Positions 1 through 7,777 of a stretch of DNA of 18,969 bases are shown piece after piece; positions within the stretch are counted from its first letter, which is position 1, and each line of letters begins with the position of its first letter. The stretch is taken from assembly GCA_036399695.1 (NCBI GenBank), contig DASWMP010000326.1:1-18969 (forward strand), in the 5' to 3' direction. Below the pieces are notes generated by a model that saw nothing but the letters and a program-made list of their open reading frames with translations, ran no database searches and was not told where the DNA came from. The DNA is from DASVEE01 sp036399695. GTDB lineage: Bacteria; Acidobacteriota; Thermoanaerobaculia; Gp7-AA8. A program made the position numbers and the translations under genes.

Positions 1-273
1 CAGTCGGGCGCTCGAGGGTTCCGGGCGGGCGCTCGAGGGTTCCGGTCGGGCGCTCGAGGATTGCAGTCGGGCGCTCGAGGATTCCAGTCGGACGCTCGAG
101 GATTCCAGTCGGGCGCTCGAGGATTCCGGTCGGTCGCTCGAGGATTCCAGTCGGGCGCTCGATGATTCCAGTCGGACGCTCGAGGGTTCCTGTTGGGCGC
201 TCGAGGGTTCCAGTTGGGCGCTCGAGGGTTCCGGTTGGGCGCTCGAGGTGTCCGGGCGGGCGCTCGGGGTGCC
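1..273. repeat. 13-copy tandem array of a 21-bp unit
   Basis: Thirteen uninterrupted 21-bp units run from the left edge to 273, so the array may continue outside the window. Every unit contains GGNCGCTCG; nearly all continue AGG(A/G)TTCC. Variation is concentrated at unit positions 2, 5, 8 and 18 (position 1 is the C of the opening CAG or CGG); the last two units (232-273) are the most diverged. The core CTCGAG is a palindrome that recurs exactly every 21 bp. There are no unique spacers, so it is not a CRISPR array. Because 21 is a multiple of three, each frame reads as heptapeptides: the plus frame starting at base 1 hits a TGA in unit 8, while on the minus strand one frame reads (I/T)LERPTG repeatedly without a stop. 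Whether it is coding or a DNA-level element cannot be settled from this sequence. Confidence 0.97.
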
Positions 274-561
274 ACAAATAGGACCAACCGTGCCACCCCA
301 ACGAAGTTGAGGATCGCTTGTGGGAAATCGGCACAACCCCGGTTCCAGCCTGGGACGCGAAATACGTGATCGACAACCCGCAACAGATGAACACATATTG
401 GGGCTGGCCATGCTCGTACGCATTCCTCAGCCGCTCGATCTGTACATCCGTGAACGCGTTCGCCCGCGCCGGAAGCCCTGGGGCTACGGCCGTCATCACC
501 GATCTCGACGTGGCATTCCAGTCGAGCTATGTATCACTCTACAGCGGTCGGGAGGTTGCGA
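274..561. other. Intergenic region, no recognised gene
   Basis: I find no convincing gene here. Plus-strand frames of 86 and 102 codons exist but lack a good ribosome binding site and match nothing I recognise. On the minus strand a frame opens at ATG 496-494 (or GTG 499-497), runs about 74 codons without a recognisable domain, and continues in frame into the repeat array as (I/T)LERPTG heptads to the window edge. No clear Shine-Dalgarno sequence precedes it. The promoter for the plus-strand gene pair at 562-2066 probably lies in this stretch, but I see no convincing -35/-10 pair. Confidence 0.5.
550..555 (+). promoter_or_regulatory. Shine-Dalgarno GGGAGG that decides the start at 562
   Basis: GGGAGG lies six bases before TTG 562-564. 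That start places the gene product directly on a well-formed signal peptide (MRPSLERGALALLVSLALSASMNA). The in-frame ATG at 529 lies upstream of this site and has no comparable purine-rich sequence, so the TTG is preferred. Confidence 0.6.
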
Positions 562-1296
562 TTGCGCCCCAGCCTTGAACGCGGTGCGCTCGCCCTTCTC
601 GTCTCGCTGGCGCTATCAGCAAGCATGAATGCCGACGATGAGGTGATCGCGCGCATCGGCGAGCGCCGGGTAACCGCGGCCGAGGTCCGTGTCTCGCGTG
701 AAACGGCTGCAGCGAATCCGCGCTGGCTTCAAGGCCGCTCTGTGGAAGTTGCCTGTGCCGCCGCGGAACAGGAGAAGTTTCGGCAGATCGTCATCAACGA
801 ACTGCTCGAGCGGATTTGTGCGCTGGAGAGTTGCGGACCATCCGACGAGGAGACCGAGCCGTTCCGTTCGGCGATTCTGAAGAACGACGCACAACTGCGC
901 GGGCTCGTGGACGCCGGACTGCAGGTGTCGCGCGCGGCCGCTCGTGTCTATCGTGGCGAGGCGATCGAAAAAGTCTACGAAGAAGCGATCAAGCCTCAGG
1001 GACGCACGCTCGATGACTTCCGCCGGGAAGTGGCCATGTACCGTTCACTGGAGGTGGTCGAGCGGCATCTGCAGAAGGATCACCTGCTGCTGGCCCGTCA
1101 GCAATTCGAGCGAAGCGCACGTCGCAGCGCGATTCGCGCGCTGCTCCGCCAGCGGATCGAAGCCGCTGCGCGCGCGAAGAATCAGAGCGTCGAAGACGCG
1201 GCCGGCGATTATCTGAACGCCATGGCCGCCAGGATCGGCGTGGACATCATCGACTCACGGTTCCGCATGCCTTCAGGGAGAGAGGTCTTCCTATGA
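562..1296 (+). CDS. Exported SurA N-terminal-like protein (putative periplasmic chaperone)
   Basis: The product is 244 aa if translation starts at TTG 562, or 255 aa from ATG 529. A signal peptide (charged MRPSLER, then a hydrophobic stretch, with likely cleavage after SMNA) is followed by DDEVIARIGERRVTAAEV. This resembles the opening of SurA/PpiC-type periplasmic chaperones, where a short beta-strand segment precedes a helical SurA_N domain. The remainder is almost entirely predicted helix with many Arg, Glu and Ala. I see no parvulin PPIase domain, so this would be a chaperone-like module without isomerase activity, or simply a helical periplasmic protein. Its stop overlaps the start of the next gene by four bases (ATGA), so the two are very probably co-translated. 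The family assignment rests on the N-terminal pattern and overall composition only. Confidence 0.6.
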   Translation: MRPSLERGALALLVSLALSASMNADDEVIARIGERRVTAAEVRVSRETAAANPRWLQGRSVEVACAAAEQEKFRQIVINELLERICALESCGPSDEETEPFRSAILKNDAQLRGLVDAGLQVSRAAARVYRGEAIEKVYEEAIKPQGRTLDDFRREVAMYRSLEVVERHLQKDHLLLARQQFERSARRSAIRALLRQRIEAAARAKNQSVEDAAGDYLNAMAARIGVDIIDSRFRMPSGREVFL

Positions 1297-2066
1297 ATCA
1301 CAAGCTGCTCATCCTCTGTGCGGTGCTCGCGGTCCCACTGCTCGCCGAGACGCCGGCGAGGAAGATCACAGTCTCGATCGAGAAGAAAGCGACGGCCCGC
1401 GAGCAGATCGAATACGCCCGTAAGCTGATGCGCACCGTGCCTGCTACGCGGGGCGAGGAACGTCATCTGGCGGTAGCGAATGCCGCCGGAAACCTGACGG
1501 CGGTGGAGCGCGCATGGCCGGACGACCATGCTGCGATCGCCGAGGCCAACGTCCTGCTCGTGGAGCTCTACACCAATGCGAGCATGCCGCAAAACGCGAT
1601 CGAGGCCGCAGAGCGCGGACTCACAAAGCGACCAACGGATCATCGCCTGTATGCCGCCGCAGGACGAGCCTACGAGCGCGTCGGAAACAAAGCCGCGGCC
1701 AATGCCTCATACGAGAAGTTGGTGGAGACATTCGACGCCCGCCGTGGCGACTGGACGGAAAACGTCGGCGCGCTCAGTGCCGCGGCCTTTTTCTTCGAGA
1801 AGGACCGGCAACACACCAGAGCCGCCGTCGCTCTGCGCCGTGCCGCGGCAGTCCAGGGCCTCACGCCGACCATTCGCGTGACGCTCCTGCTACGTGCGCT
1901 CGAGCAATCCGCGCTGACCACCGATCGCGGCGCCGTGACCGCCGACCTCGCCCATCTCCGCGATGCACATCGCCGCGCGCTTGCCACGACTCTCACGCCG
2001 GCGCAAAGCGAGATGCTGAAGATCGCTGAAGCGGCGATCGAGCGCTATGAACGCGGTTCGCGATAG
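1293..2066 (+). CDS. Exported tetratricopeptide-repeat protein
   Basis: The product is 257 aa. An N-terminal signal peptide (residues 1-18, MNHKLLILCAVLAVPLLA) precedes a helical protein. Residues about 80-150 look like two TPR motifs (ANVLLVELYTNASMPQNAIE and LYAAAGRAYERVGNKAAANA), and the C-terminal part continues as helical repeats rich in Ala and Arg. TPRs are protein-interaction scaffolds, so a periplasmic adaptor role is likely, but no partner can be named from sequence. AGAGG at 1281-1285 gives a good ribosome binding site seven bases before the ATG. The gene overlaps the upstream SurA-N-like gene by four bases, so the two exported proteins probably act together. Specific function unknown. 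Confidence 0.75.
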   Translation: MNHKLLILCAVLAVPLLAETPARKITVSIEKKATAREQIEYARKLMRTVPATRGEERHLAVANAAGNLTAVERAWPDDHAAIAEANVLLVELYTNASMPQNAIEAAERGLTKRPTDHRLYAAAGRAYERVGNKAAANASYEKLVETFDARRGDWTENVGALSAAAFFFEKDRQHTRAAVALRRAAAVQGLTPTIRVTLLLRALEQSALTTDRGAVTADLAHLRDAHRRALATTLTPAQSEMLKIAEAAIERYERGSR

Positions 2067-2073
2067 CTGATTC

Positions 2074-2108
2074 GTCCATAGGTCCCATAGGTCCCATCTG
2101 TCCCATCG
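2074..2108. repeat. Short array of 9-bp units (GTCCCATAG)
   Basis: Four consecutive GTCCCATNN units, the first lacking one C, begin eight bases after the TPR gene stop. The same 9-bp unit recurs at 8589-8668, also just 3' of a gene, so it is a dispersed intergenic repeat rather than a local accident. Confidence 0.85.
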
Positions 2109-2127
2109 TTCCCCGCTTCCAAAACAA

Positions 2128-2151
2128 AAGGGCCGGCTTTCGCCGGCCCTT
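2128..2151. terminator. Bidirectional intrinsic terminator between convergent genes
   Basis: A perfect 8-bp GC stem (GGGCCGGC, loop TTTC, GCCGGCCC), extended by two A-T pairs, lies between the TPR gene and the RND pump gene, which converge here. Read on the minus strand it is followed by TTTTGTTTT, a classical rho-independent tail, so it ends the efflux operon. On the plus strand only two T residues follow, so termination of the TPR gene may be weaker. Confidence 0.93.
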
Positions 2152-2175
2152 CATCGTTCAAGCAGGTGGTGACGG

Positions 2176-5100
2176 CTACGCCGTGGCGGCGTCGCGGATT
2201 GCGTCTTCGTCCTCGGCGCGCACGCCGCGCTTGCGGCGGAACCATTCCTGGACGTCGTCGAAGATCGAGTAGAGAACCGGGGTGGCCAGGAGCGTCAGCA
2301 GGAGCACGAGGGTCTGGCCGCCGATGATGGTGGCGCCGATGGCGCGGTTCGTGGCGGCGCCGGTGCCGCTCGAGACGACGAGCGGGATCATGCCGGCGAC
2401 GAAGGCGAGCGTGGTCATGAGGATCGGGCGCAGACGGTCGCGGTTCGCTTCGCGGATGGCTTCGGCGCGGTGCATACCGCGCTCGCGGAGCTGGTTCGTG
2501 TGGTCGACCTGAAGAATGGAGTTCTTCTTGACGATACCGAACAGCACGACGATGCCGAGTGCCGAGAAGATGTTGATCGACTCGTTCAGCAGCACGAGCG
2601 ACAGGATCGCGAACGGCACGGTCATCGGCAGCGACAGCAGGATCGTGATCGGGTGGACCCAGCTCTCGAACTGCGCCGCGAGGATGAGGTACATGAAGAC
2701 GATGGACAGCGCGAAGGCGAGCATGAAGTTCATGCCCATCTCCTGCTGCTCCTTCGCGCGGCCGGTGAAGCCGTACGAGAAGCCCTTGGGCATGTTCAGC
2801 TCTTTCGCCTTCTGCTCGAGCAGCGCCATGACGGTGGCGGACGAGTAGCCCGGCTGCATGTTCGCGAGGACCATGACCATGCGGCGGCGGTTGTAGCGGT
2901 TGATGACCGACGGGCCGGTGCCTTCCTGAAGCTGCACGAGGTCCGCGAGCTTGACGGTGCTGCCGGTCGCGGACGGCACTTCGATCTGCGAGATGCCGGC
3001 GACGCTCGCGCGGGCCTGCTCGTCGGCGCGGACATGCACCTCGTACTCTTCGCCGCCCTCGTAATAGCTCGTGGCCTGCTGCCCGCCGACGAGGACGTTC
3101 AGCGTGGCGGCGAGGTCCTGCACGCGCACGCCGAGGTCGGTCGACTTGTCGCGGTCGATGCGGACCGCGAGCTCCGGCTTGCCAACGATGAAGTTCGTCT
3201 GCACGTCGGTCGTGCCGAGCTTCGGATCCTTGATGGCTTCCGTGAGCTGGCGCGAGTACTTGTCGAGCTGGTTGAGGTCCGGACCGCCGAGCCAGAACAT
3301 GACTTCGGCGTCCGTACCGCCGCCGAACTCGTTGACCGGCGCGACCTGCGTGACGAGGTTCAGCCGCTTGTACTGCGGCAGGATCTGCGTGCGGACGCGG
3401 TCCATGATCGCGTACTGATCGTCGCGCTCGTTGGCGGCGCCGAGCTTCACGTAGATCGTGCCGAGGTTCAGCGTCTGCTGCGGATCGTCACCGATCGTCA
3501 CGACCGTGTTCGTCACGCCTTTGAGCTGGCGCGCACGCGTGGCGATCGACTCCAGGATCGTCATCGTCGCGTCGACGCTGGCCCCTTCAGGCGCGCGGAC
3601 CGTGATGGCAAACTGACCTTCGTCGTCGTACGGGAGGAAGTTGCTGTCGACGATCTTGAACAGCGGGAACATCGACAGGAACACCACGGCCATCGCCGTA
3701 ATGATCACCCAGCGATGGGCCATCGAGAAATCGAGCATCTTCATGTAGATGCGCTCGACGAGGGCGTACAGCCCCTTCGAGCGCGTGCTCTCGCCCTCGC
3801 TGTGATTGAGGTCCTCGCGGCGCAGGTAGCGCGCGGCCATCATCGGCGTGAGCGTGAACGACACGAGCAGCGAGACGGCGATGGCGAACGCCATCGTCAC
3901 ACCGAACGAGAACATGAAGCGGCCGACGACGCCGGCCATGAAGGCGACCGGCAGGAAGACGACGATCAGCGACATCGACGTGGCCATGACGGCGAGGCCG
4001 ACTTCCTTCGTCCCCGCGACCGCGGCTTCCGCCGGCGTCATGTTCTTCTCTTCCATGTGCCGGAAGATGTTCTCGAGCACGACGACCGCGTCGTCGATGA
4101 CGATACCGACGGCCAGCGTGAGCGCGAGCAACGTGATGACGTTGAGCGTGAAGCCCATGTACGCCATGGCCGCGAACGTCGCCACGAGCGAGCTCGGGAT
4201 CGCCACCGCGGCGATGAGCGTCGGCCGCGAGTTTCGCGCGAAGTAGATGAACATCCCCAGCCCGATGACGACTGCCAATGGAATGGCGATCGACTTCGGC
4301 AGCGGGATCGAGTGGCCCCACACCAGCGTGTAGAGCAACAGCGTCGCGCCGACCATCGCCAGCACGACCCACGGGCGAGGGCTCGAAAGGAACAGCCAGA
4401 CGATGAGCGCCGCGAAGATGGAGCCGAGGATGAGGTGCTCTTTGACCGCGCCGACGGCGGCGAGGACGAACTCCGACTGATCGCGGATGATGTCGAGCTT
4501 GTAGCCGGCCGGAATCTGCGGGCGGATCTCTTCGACGCGCTCCTTGATTCCGTCGACGACGGAGATGGCGTTCGTGCCGGACTGCTTGCGCACCTGCAGC
4601 ACGACCGCCGACTTGCCGCCGACCGTCGCCGCCGACTTGATGTCGGACATGCTGTCTTCGATCCGCGCGATGTCGCGGATGCGCACCGGCGTGCCGCCGT
4701 TGTTGGTGACCGGGATGTTCCCGAATTCCTCGGGCGAGGTGACGCGGCCGTACGTACGCAGCGTGAGATCGCGCAGACCCTGCTCGACCTTGCCGCCCGG
4801 GATCTGGATGTTCTGCGCCTGCAGCGCGGCCACGACCTGCGCGGCCGTGAGGCCCTGCGAGGTCAGCTTGGCGTTGTCGACGACGACGTTGATCTGCCGC
4901 GGACGCGCGCCGATGACGAGCACCTGGCCGACGCCCGTGACGGTCTCGAGGCGGCGGCGGAGGTTCTTGTCGACGTATTCGGAGATGTCGCGCTGCGAGC
5001 CCGGACCGGAGACCGCGATCGTGACGACCGGAATGGCGCCCGGATCGAAGTTCTGCACGATCGGAGGATCGGCGTCGGTCGGCAGCGAAGCGACGATGGT

Positions 5101-5442
5101 CGAGATCTTGTCGCGCACTTCCTGCGTGGCGACGTCGCGGTTCTTCTCGAGATCGAACGAGATCATGACGACCGACACGTTCTCGGACGAGAACGACGTC
5201 AGCTCGTTGATGCCGCTGATCGTGTTGACCGCTTCCTCGATCTTGTCCGTCAGCTCCGTCTCGATCTCTTCCGGCGCCGCACCCGGCAACACCGTCGTGA
5301 CGATGACGAACGGGAACTCGACGTTGGGAAAGCGATCGACCCCGAGCTTGAGGTACGAGAACGCGCCGATGACGACCAGGGCCAGGATGATGACCGTGGC
5401 AAAGACAGGACGCCGGACGCAGATTTCAGCTAGTTTTTGCAT
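2176..5442 (-). CDS. RND efflux pump permease (AcrB/HAE1-type) with two extra membrane helices
   Basis: The product is 1088 aa, the inner-membrane proton-drug antiporter of a tripartite efflux system. Typical RND landmarks are present: N-terminal TM1 preceded by RRPVFA, two large periplasmic loops (about 32-335 and 600-905), the TM4 pair D450-D451 in GIVIDDAVVVLEN that carries protons, the TM10 lysine region K972-K973 in GIVKKNSILQ, and a terminal RPILMTTLAFVAGMIP segment. Residues about 354-404 are an insertion between TM2 and TM3 that a standard AcrB lacks; it holds two hydrophobic segments (about 358-376 and 384-402), which would give 14 membrane spans instead of 12. An even number of added spans keeps the normal topology downstream. 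It is the last gene of the tetR operon, separated from the adaptor gene by a 98-bp hairpin-forming gap. Start is ATG with only a weak ribosome binding site. Substrate unknown. Confidence 0.95.
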   Translation of the reverse strand: MQKLAEICVRRPVFATVIILALVVIGAFSYLKLGVDRFPNVEFPFVIVTTVLPGAAPEEIETELTDKIEEAVNTISGINELTSFSSENVSVVMISFDLEKNRDVATQEVRDKISTIVASLPTDADPPIVQNFDPGAIPVVTIAVSGPGSQRDISEYVDKNLRRRLETVTGVGQVLVIGARPRQINVVVDNAKLTSQGLTAAQVVAALQAQNIQIPGGKVEQGLRDLTLRTYGRVTSPEEFGNIPVTNNGGTPVRIRDIARIEDSMSDIKSAATVGGKSAVVLQVRKQSGTNAISVVDGIKERVEEIRPQIPAGYKLDIIRDQSEFVLAAVGAVKEHLILGSIFAALIVWLFLSSPRPWVVLAMVGATLLLYTLVWGHSIPLPKSIAIPLAVVIGLGMFIYFARNSRPTLIAAVAIPSSLVATFAAMAYMGFTLNVITLLALTLAVGIVIDDAVVVLENIFRHMEEKNMTPAEAAVAGTKEVGLAVMATSMSLIVVFLPVAFMAGVVGRFMFSFGVTMAFAIAVSLLVSFTLTPMMAARYLRREDLNHSEGESTRSKGLYALVERIYMKMLDFSMAHRWVIITAMAVVFLSMFPLFKIVDSNFLPYDDEGQFAITVRAPEGASVDATMTILESIATRARQLKGVTNTVVTIGDDPQQTLNLGTIYVKLGAANERDDQYAIMDRVRTQILPQYKRLNLVTQVAPVNEFGGGTDAEVMFWLGGPDLNQLDKYSRQLTEAIKDPKLGTTDVQTNFIVGKPELAVRIDRDKSTDLGVRVQDLAATLNVLVGGQQATSYYEGGEEYEVHVRADEQARASVAGISQIEVPSATGSTVKLADLVQLQEGTGPSVINRYNRRRMVMVLANMQPGYSSATVMALLEQKAKELNMPKGFSYGFTGRAKEQQEMGMNFMLAFALSIVFMYLILAAQFESWVHPITILLSLPMTVPFAILSLVLLNESINIFSALGIVVLFGIVKKNSILQVDHTNQLRERGMHRAEAIREANRDRLRPILMTTLAFVAGMIPLVVSSGTGAATNRAIGATIIGGQTLVLLLTLLATPVLYSIFDDVQEWFRRKRGVRAEDEDAIRDAATA

Positions 5443-5451
5443 TGGTGTACC

Positions 5452-5535
5452 CGTTTTCCGTTGCCCGTTGTCCGTTGTCCGTCTCCGCTCTCCGTACTCT
5501 CACGGACAACGGGCAACGAACAACGGACAACGCGC
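5452..5535. repeat. Inverted array of 7-bp units forming a 17-bp perfect stem
   Basis: Heptamers of the type CGTTGYC (from 5452) give way to their reverse complement, GRCAACG-type heptamers (to 5535). Arms 5459-5475 and 5502-5518 are perfectly complementary over 17 bp around a 26-base loop. It sits in the gap between the adaptor and pump genes of one operon, so in the transcript it would form a strong hairpin with no T-rich tail. It could be a processing site, a partial terminator or a pause site, or it could be a neutral dispersed repeat. Confidence 0.9.
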
Positions 5536-5540
5536 TCTAA

Positions 5541-6476
5541 CTAGTTCAGCTTCGTTTCGACGCGGGCGAACAGACCGGGCCGCAGGCGGCCGTCGTTGTT
5601 GCCGAACTGCGCCTCGGCGAACATGGTGCGCGTCTTCGGGTCGATTACGCCACCGAGTGTCGTGATCGTGCCCTCGAAGACTTCATTGGGATAGGGATCG
5701 ACTCTGGCTGCCACCTTGTCGCCGACGCTGATCTTGCCGAGGTAACGCTCGGGGACGGCGAAGCGGAGCTTGAGCGGCGAGAGCTGCACGACGACGAAGG
5801 CCACGCCGGCGTCGCCGAGGCGGGCACCGACTTCCGTACGCTTCTCTGCGACGACGCCGGCGACCGGCGAGCGCAGCGTCGAGTCGGCCATGTGCTGACG
5901 CAGGAGCGACGCCTGCGCCTGCGCGGCCTGCAGGCCTGCGGCGGCCTGGTCGTACATGGCCTGCGAACGGTCGAACGTCGCCTTCGGGATCGATTCCTTC
6001 GCGATCAGGTCGCGCTTGCGGTCGAGATCGCGGCGTGCCTCGTCCATCGCGGCCTTGGCACGCGCCACTTCCGCTTCCGCGCTCTGCAGATTGAGGCGGA
6101 TGTAGTCGCTCTCCAGCTCGAGCACGGGCTGACCCTTGCTCACGCGCGTCCCTTCCTGCACGTACATGCGGGCGACGCGGCCGGGGATCTTGGGCGAAAG
6201 CTCGGAACGGATCGGCGAGACGAACTCTCCGGTCGCTACGAGCGTGTTCGCGTCGGCAGCCTCGGCGGTCGAGGTGACGGCGCCATCGGTGCCGGTCGTG
6301 GCCGGCGTGGCGCTGGCCGTGACGCCCTTGACGTCATCCGGCAGCGGCGGGGCCTCGGTGGTGGCGGTGGTCGACGTCGTGGCCGTGGCGGCCTGCGTCG
6401 AGTCGTCTCCGCCGCAACCGAACAGGGCGACGGTCATCATCAGAACGGCAAGGGTGCGGGTCAGTGTTCGCATCAT
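5541..6476 (-). CDS. Lipoprotein periplasmic adaptor (membrane fusion protein) of the RND pump
   Basis: The product is 311 aa. It bridges the RND pump and the outer-membrane channel. A lipobox LFGC gives a lipidated Cys21. Residues about 22-78 are a low-complexity Thr/Ala/Pro linker. The split lipoyl domain is at about 91-125 (KIPGRVARMYVQEGTRVSKG) and 197-225 (LRSPVAGVVAEKRTEVGARL), enclosing an alpha-hairpin at about 126-196, followed by a beta-barrel domain at about 232-310 that contains RLRPGLFARVE. It ends there, so it lacks most of the membrane-proximal domain seen in AcrA (about 397 aa). Its start overlaps the tolC-like stop by four bases (ATGA, 6473-6476), with AGGAG six bases upstream, so translation is probably coupled. 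Confidence 0.92.
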   Translation of the reverse strand: MMRTLTRTLAVLMMTVALFGCGGDDSTQAATATTSTTATTEAPPLPDDVKGVTASATPATTGTDGAVTSTAEAADANTLVATGEFVSPIRSELSPKIPGRVARMYVQEGTRVSKGQPVLELESDYIRLNLQSAEAEVARAKAAMDEARRDLDRKRDLIAKESIPKATFDRSQAMYDQAAAGLQAAQAQASLLRQHMADSTLRSPVAGVVAEKRTEVGARLGDAGVAFVVVQLSPLKLRFAVPERYLGKISVGDKVAARVDPYPNEVFEGTITTLGGVIDPKTRTMFAEAQFGNNDGRLRPGLFARVETKLN

Positions 6477-7774
6477 TGATTACTCCTGAGTCCAACAGCT
6501 TCTTTCAAGGCACCGGCAGCGAACCAGACGCGCAGCGCGGCGAGATCACGATTGAGAGATTCTTCGGCCACGGCACGGCGAGCGTTCGCCAGCGAGGCCT
6601 CGGAGGAGGCGAGGTCGAGCGACGTCGCTTCCTGTGCGCGGTACAGCTCGAAGACCTGATCGTACTCCGCCTGCGCGGCCGCGAGCTGGTCGTTGGCGAG
6701 CGTCAGGCCGGTGCGCGCCGACTCGAGCTCGGCGAGCGCGCGGCGGACGTCTTCACGGGCCGTGAGCTGCGTCTCCTCGAGCTGCAGCTTGGCCTGCTTC
6801 TCGCGCTCTTTCGCGCCGGCCACGCGGGCGATCACTTCGCCCGACTGGAAGACCGGCACGTTGAAGCGCAGCGCACCGTACGAGTAGCGATCGGCGGGGA
6901 ACGAGGAGCGCTGCTGGATGTAGCCGCCGTCGAACGTGACGGTGGGCAGCCAGTAGCCGCGCTGCTTCTGCACCTCGAGCTCGGCGATGCGGACGTTGTT
7001 CTCGGCGATGTCGACGTCGGGACGCGAGCCGATGGCGCGCGCGACGAGCTCCGCCTCGGAGGGCAGCGGCGGCAGCGCGCGCTCCGGCGTGTCGACGACG
7101 ATCTGGCCGTCGAGCTGCAGGTCCTCGCGCAACTGGGCCACGGCCTGCTCCCGCTGCTGCTGCGCGGCGGCGAGGAGACGCTGCGACGCCTTGATGGTCG
7201 TCTCGGCGCGCAGGATGTCGACGCGCGTCACTTCACCGGCCTCATAGAACGCTTTGGCCTGGGTCAGCGTGCGCTGGGCGATCTCCATGTTGCGGCGCTC
7301 GACTTCGATCCGCGCGTCGGCGTTGACGGCCGCGAGGTAGAACGACGCCACACGCAGCAGGATCGCATCCTCGGTGCTGCGGACGCCGACCACCGCATTC
7401 TCGACGCCGAGCCGCGCCTGCGAGTAGGCGCGCAGCTCGCGCCGTCCGGCGAAGATCGGCTGCGACAGCGTCAGGTTGTAGTTCCAGTCGTTGCGCGGCA
7501 GGATCGTGACGGCGTCATTGCCCTCGCCGAACGTCTGCTCGATGCTGTTCCGCGTCAGCGCGCCGTTCAGCGTGATGCGCGGCAGTACCGACGACAACAG
7601 GAACTGCCTCTGCGCCTCGGCATAGCCGACCTCGGAGCGCGACCGCTCGACGGTGTTGTTCACCGACATCGCGCGCTGCAGGGCCTCGTCCAGCGTGAGG
7701 CGTGTCTGGGTTGCCTCCTGCGCCTCGAGACGCAGGGTGAAAAAGAGAAGGAGTACTGCGAAGACTCGTTTCAA
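6473..7774 (-). CDS. TolC-family outer-membrane efflux channel
   Basis: The product is 433 aa, the outer-membrane exit duct of the tripartite pump. A signal peptide (residues 1-19, ending LEAQ) is followed by two OEP repeats: about 24-215, opening LTLDEALQRAMSVNNTVE and containing the strand LSQPIFAGRRE, and about 235-425, with SRPDVDIAENNVRIAELEV and the second strand VPVFQSGEV. Long amphipathic helices rich in Glu, Ala and Gln lie between them. Length and order match the family. Translation starts at TTG 7774, supported by GGAG (minus strand, 7785-7782) seven bases upstream; an ATG three bases further upstream lies in another frame. Only three bases separate it from the tetR stop, and it overlaps the adaptor start by four bases, so it is the second gene of the operon. 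Confidence 0.93.
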   Translation of the reverse strand: MKRVFAVLLLFFTLRLEAQEATQTRLTLDEALQRAMSVNNTVERSRSEVGYAEAQRQFLLSSVLPRITLNGALTRNSIEQTFGEGNDAVTILPRNDWNYNLTLSQPIFAGRRELRAYSQARLGVENAVVGVRSTEDAILLRVASFYLAAVNADARIEVERRNMEIAQRTLTQAKAFYEAGEVTRVDILRAETTIKASQRLLAAAQQQREQAVAQLREDLQLDGQIVVDTPERALPPLPSEAELVARAIGSRPDVDIAENNVRIAELEVQKQRGYWLPTVTFDGGYIQQRSSFPADRYSYGALRFNVPVFQSGEVIARVAGAKEREKQAKLQLEETQLTAREDVRRALAELESARTGLTLANDQLAAAQAEYDQVFELYRAQEATSLDLASSEASLANARRAVAEESLNRDLAALRVWFAAGALKEAVGLRSNQ

Positions 7775-7777
7775 ACA

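Noticed and set aside
1..273. CRISPR array
   Set aside because: The 21-bp units are contiguous and lack unique spacers, and no cas genes are present.
318..628. Two plus-strand frames of 86 and 102 codons before the SurA-N-like gene
   Set aside because: No ribosome binding site, no recognisable domain, and they run into the start region of the real gene.
2470..5433. A 987-codon open frame antisense to the RND pump gene
   Set aside because: Its product is Arg/Asp/His-rich low complexity, typical of the complement of a GC-rich gene. The minus strand encodes an unmistakable RND pump.
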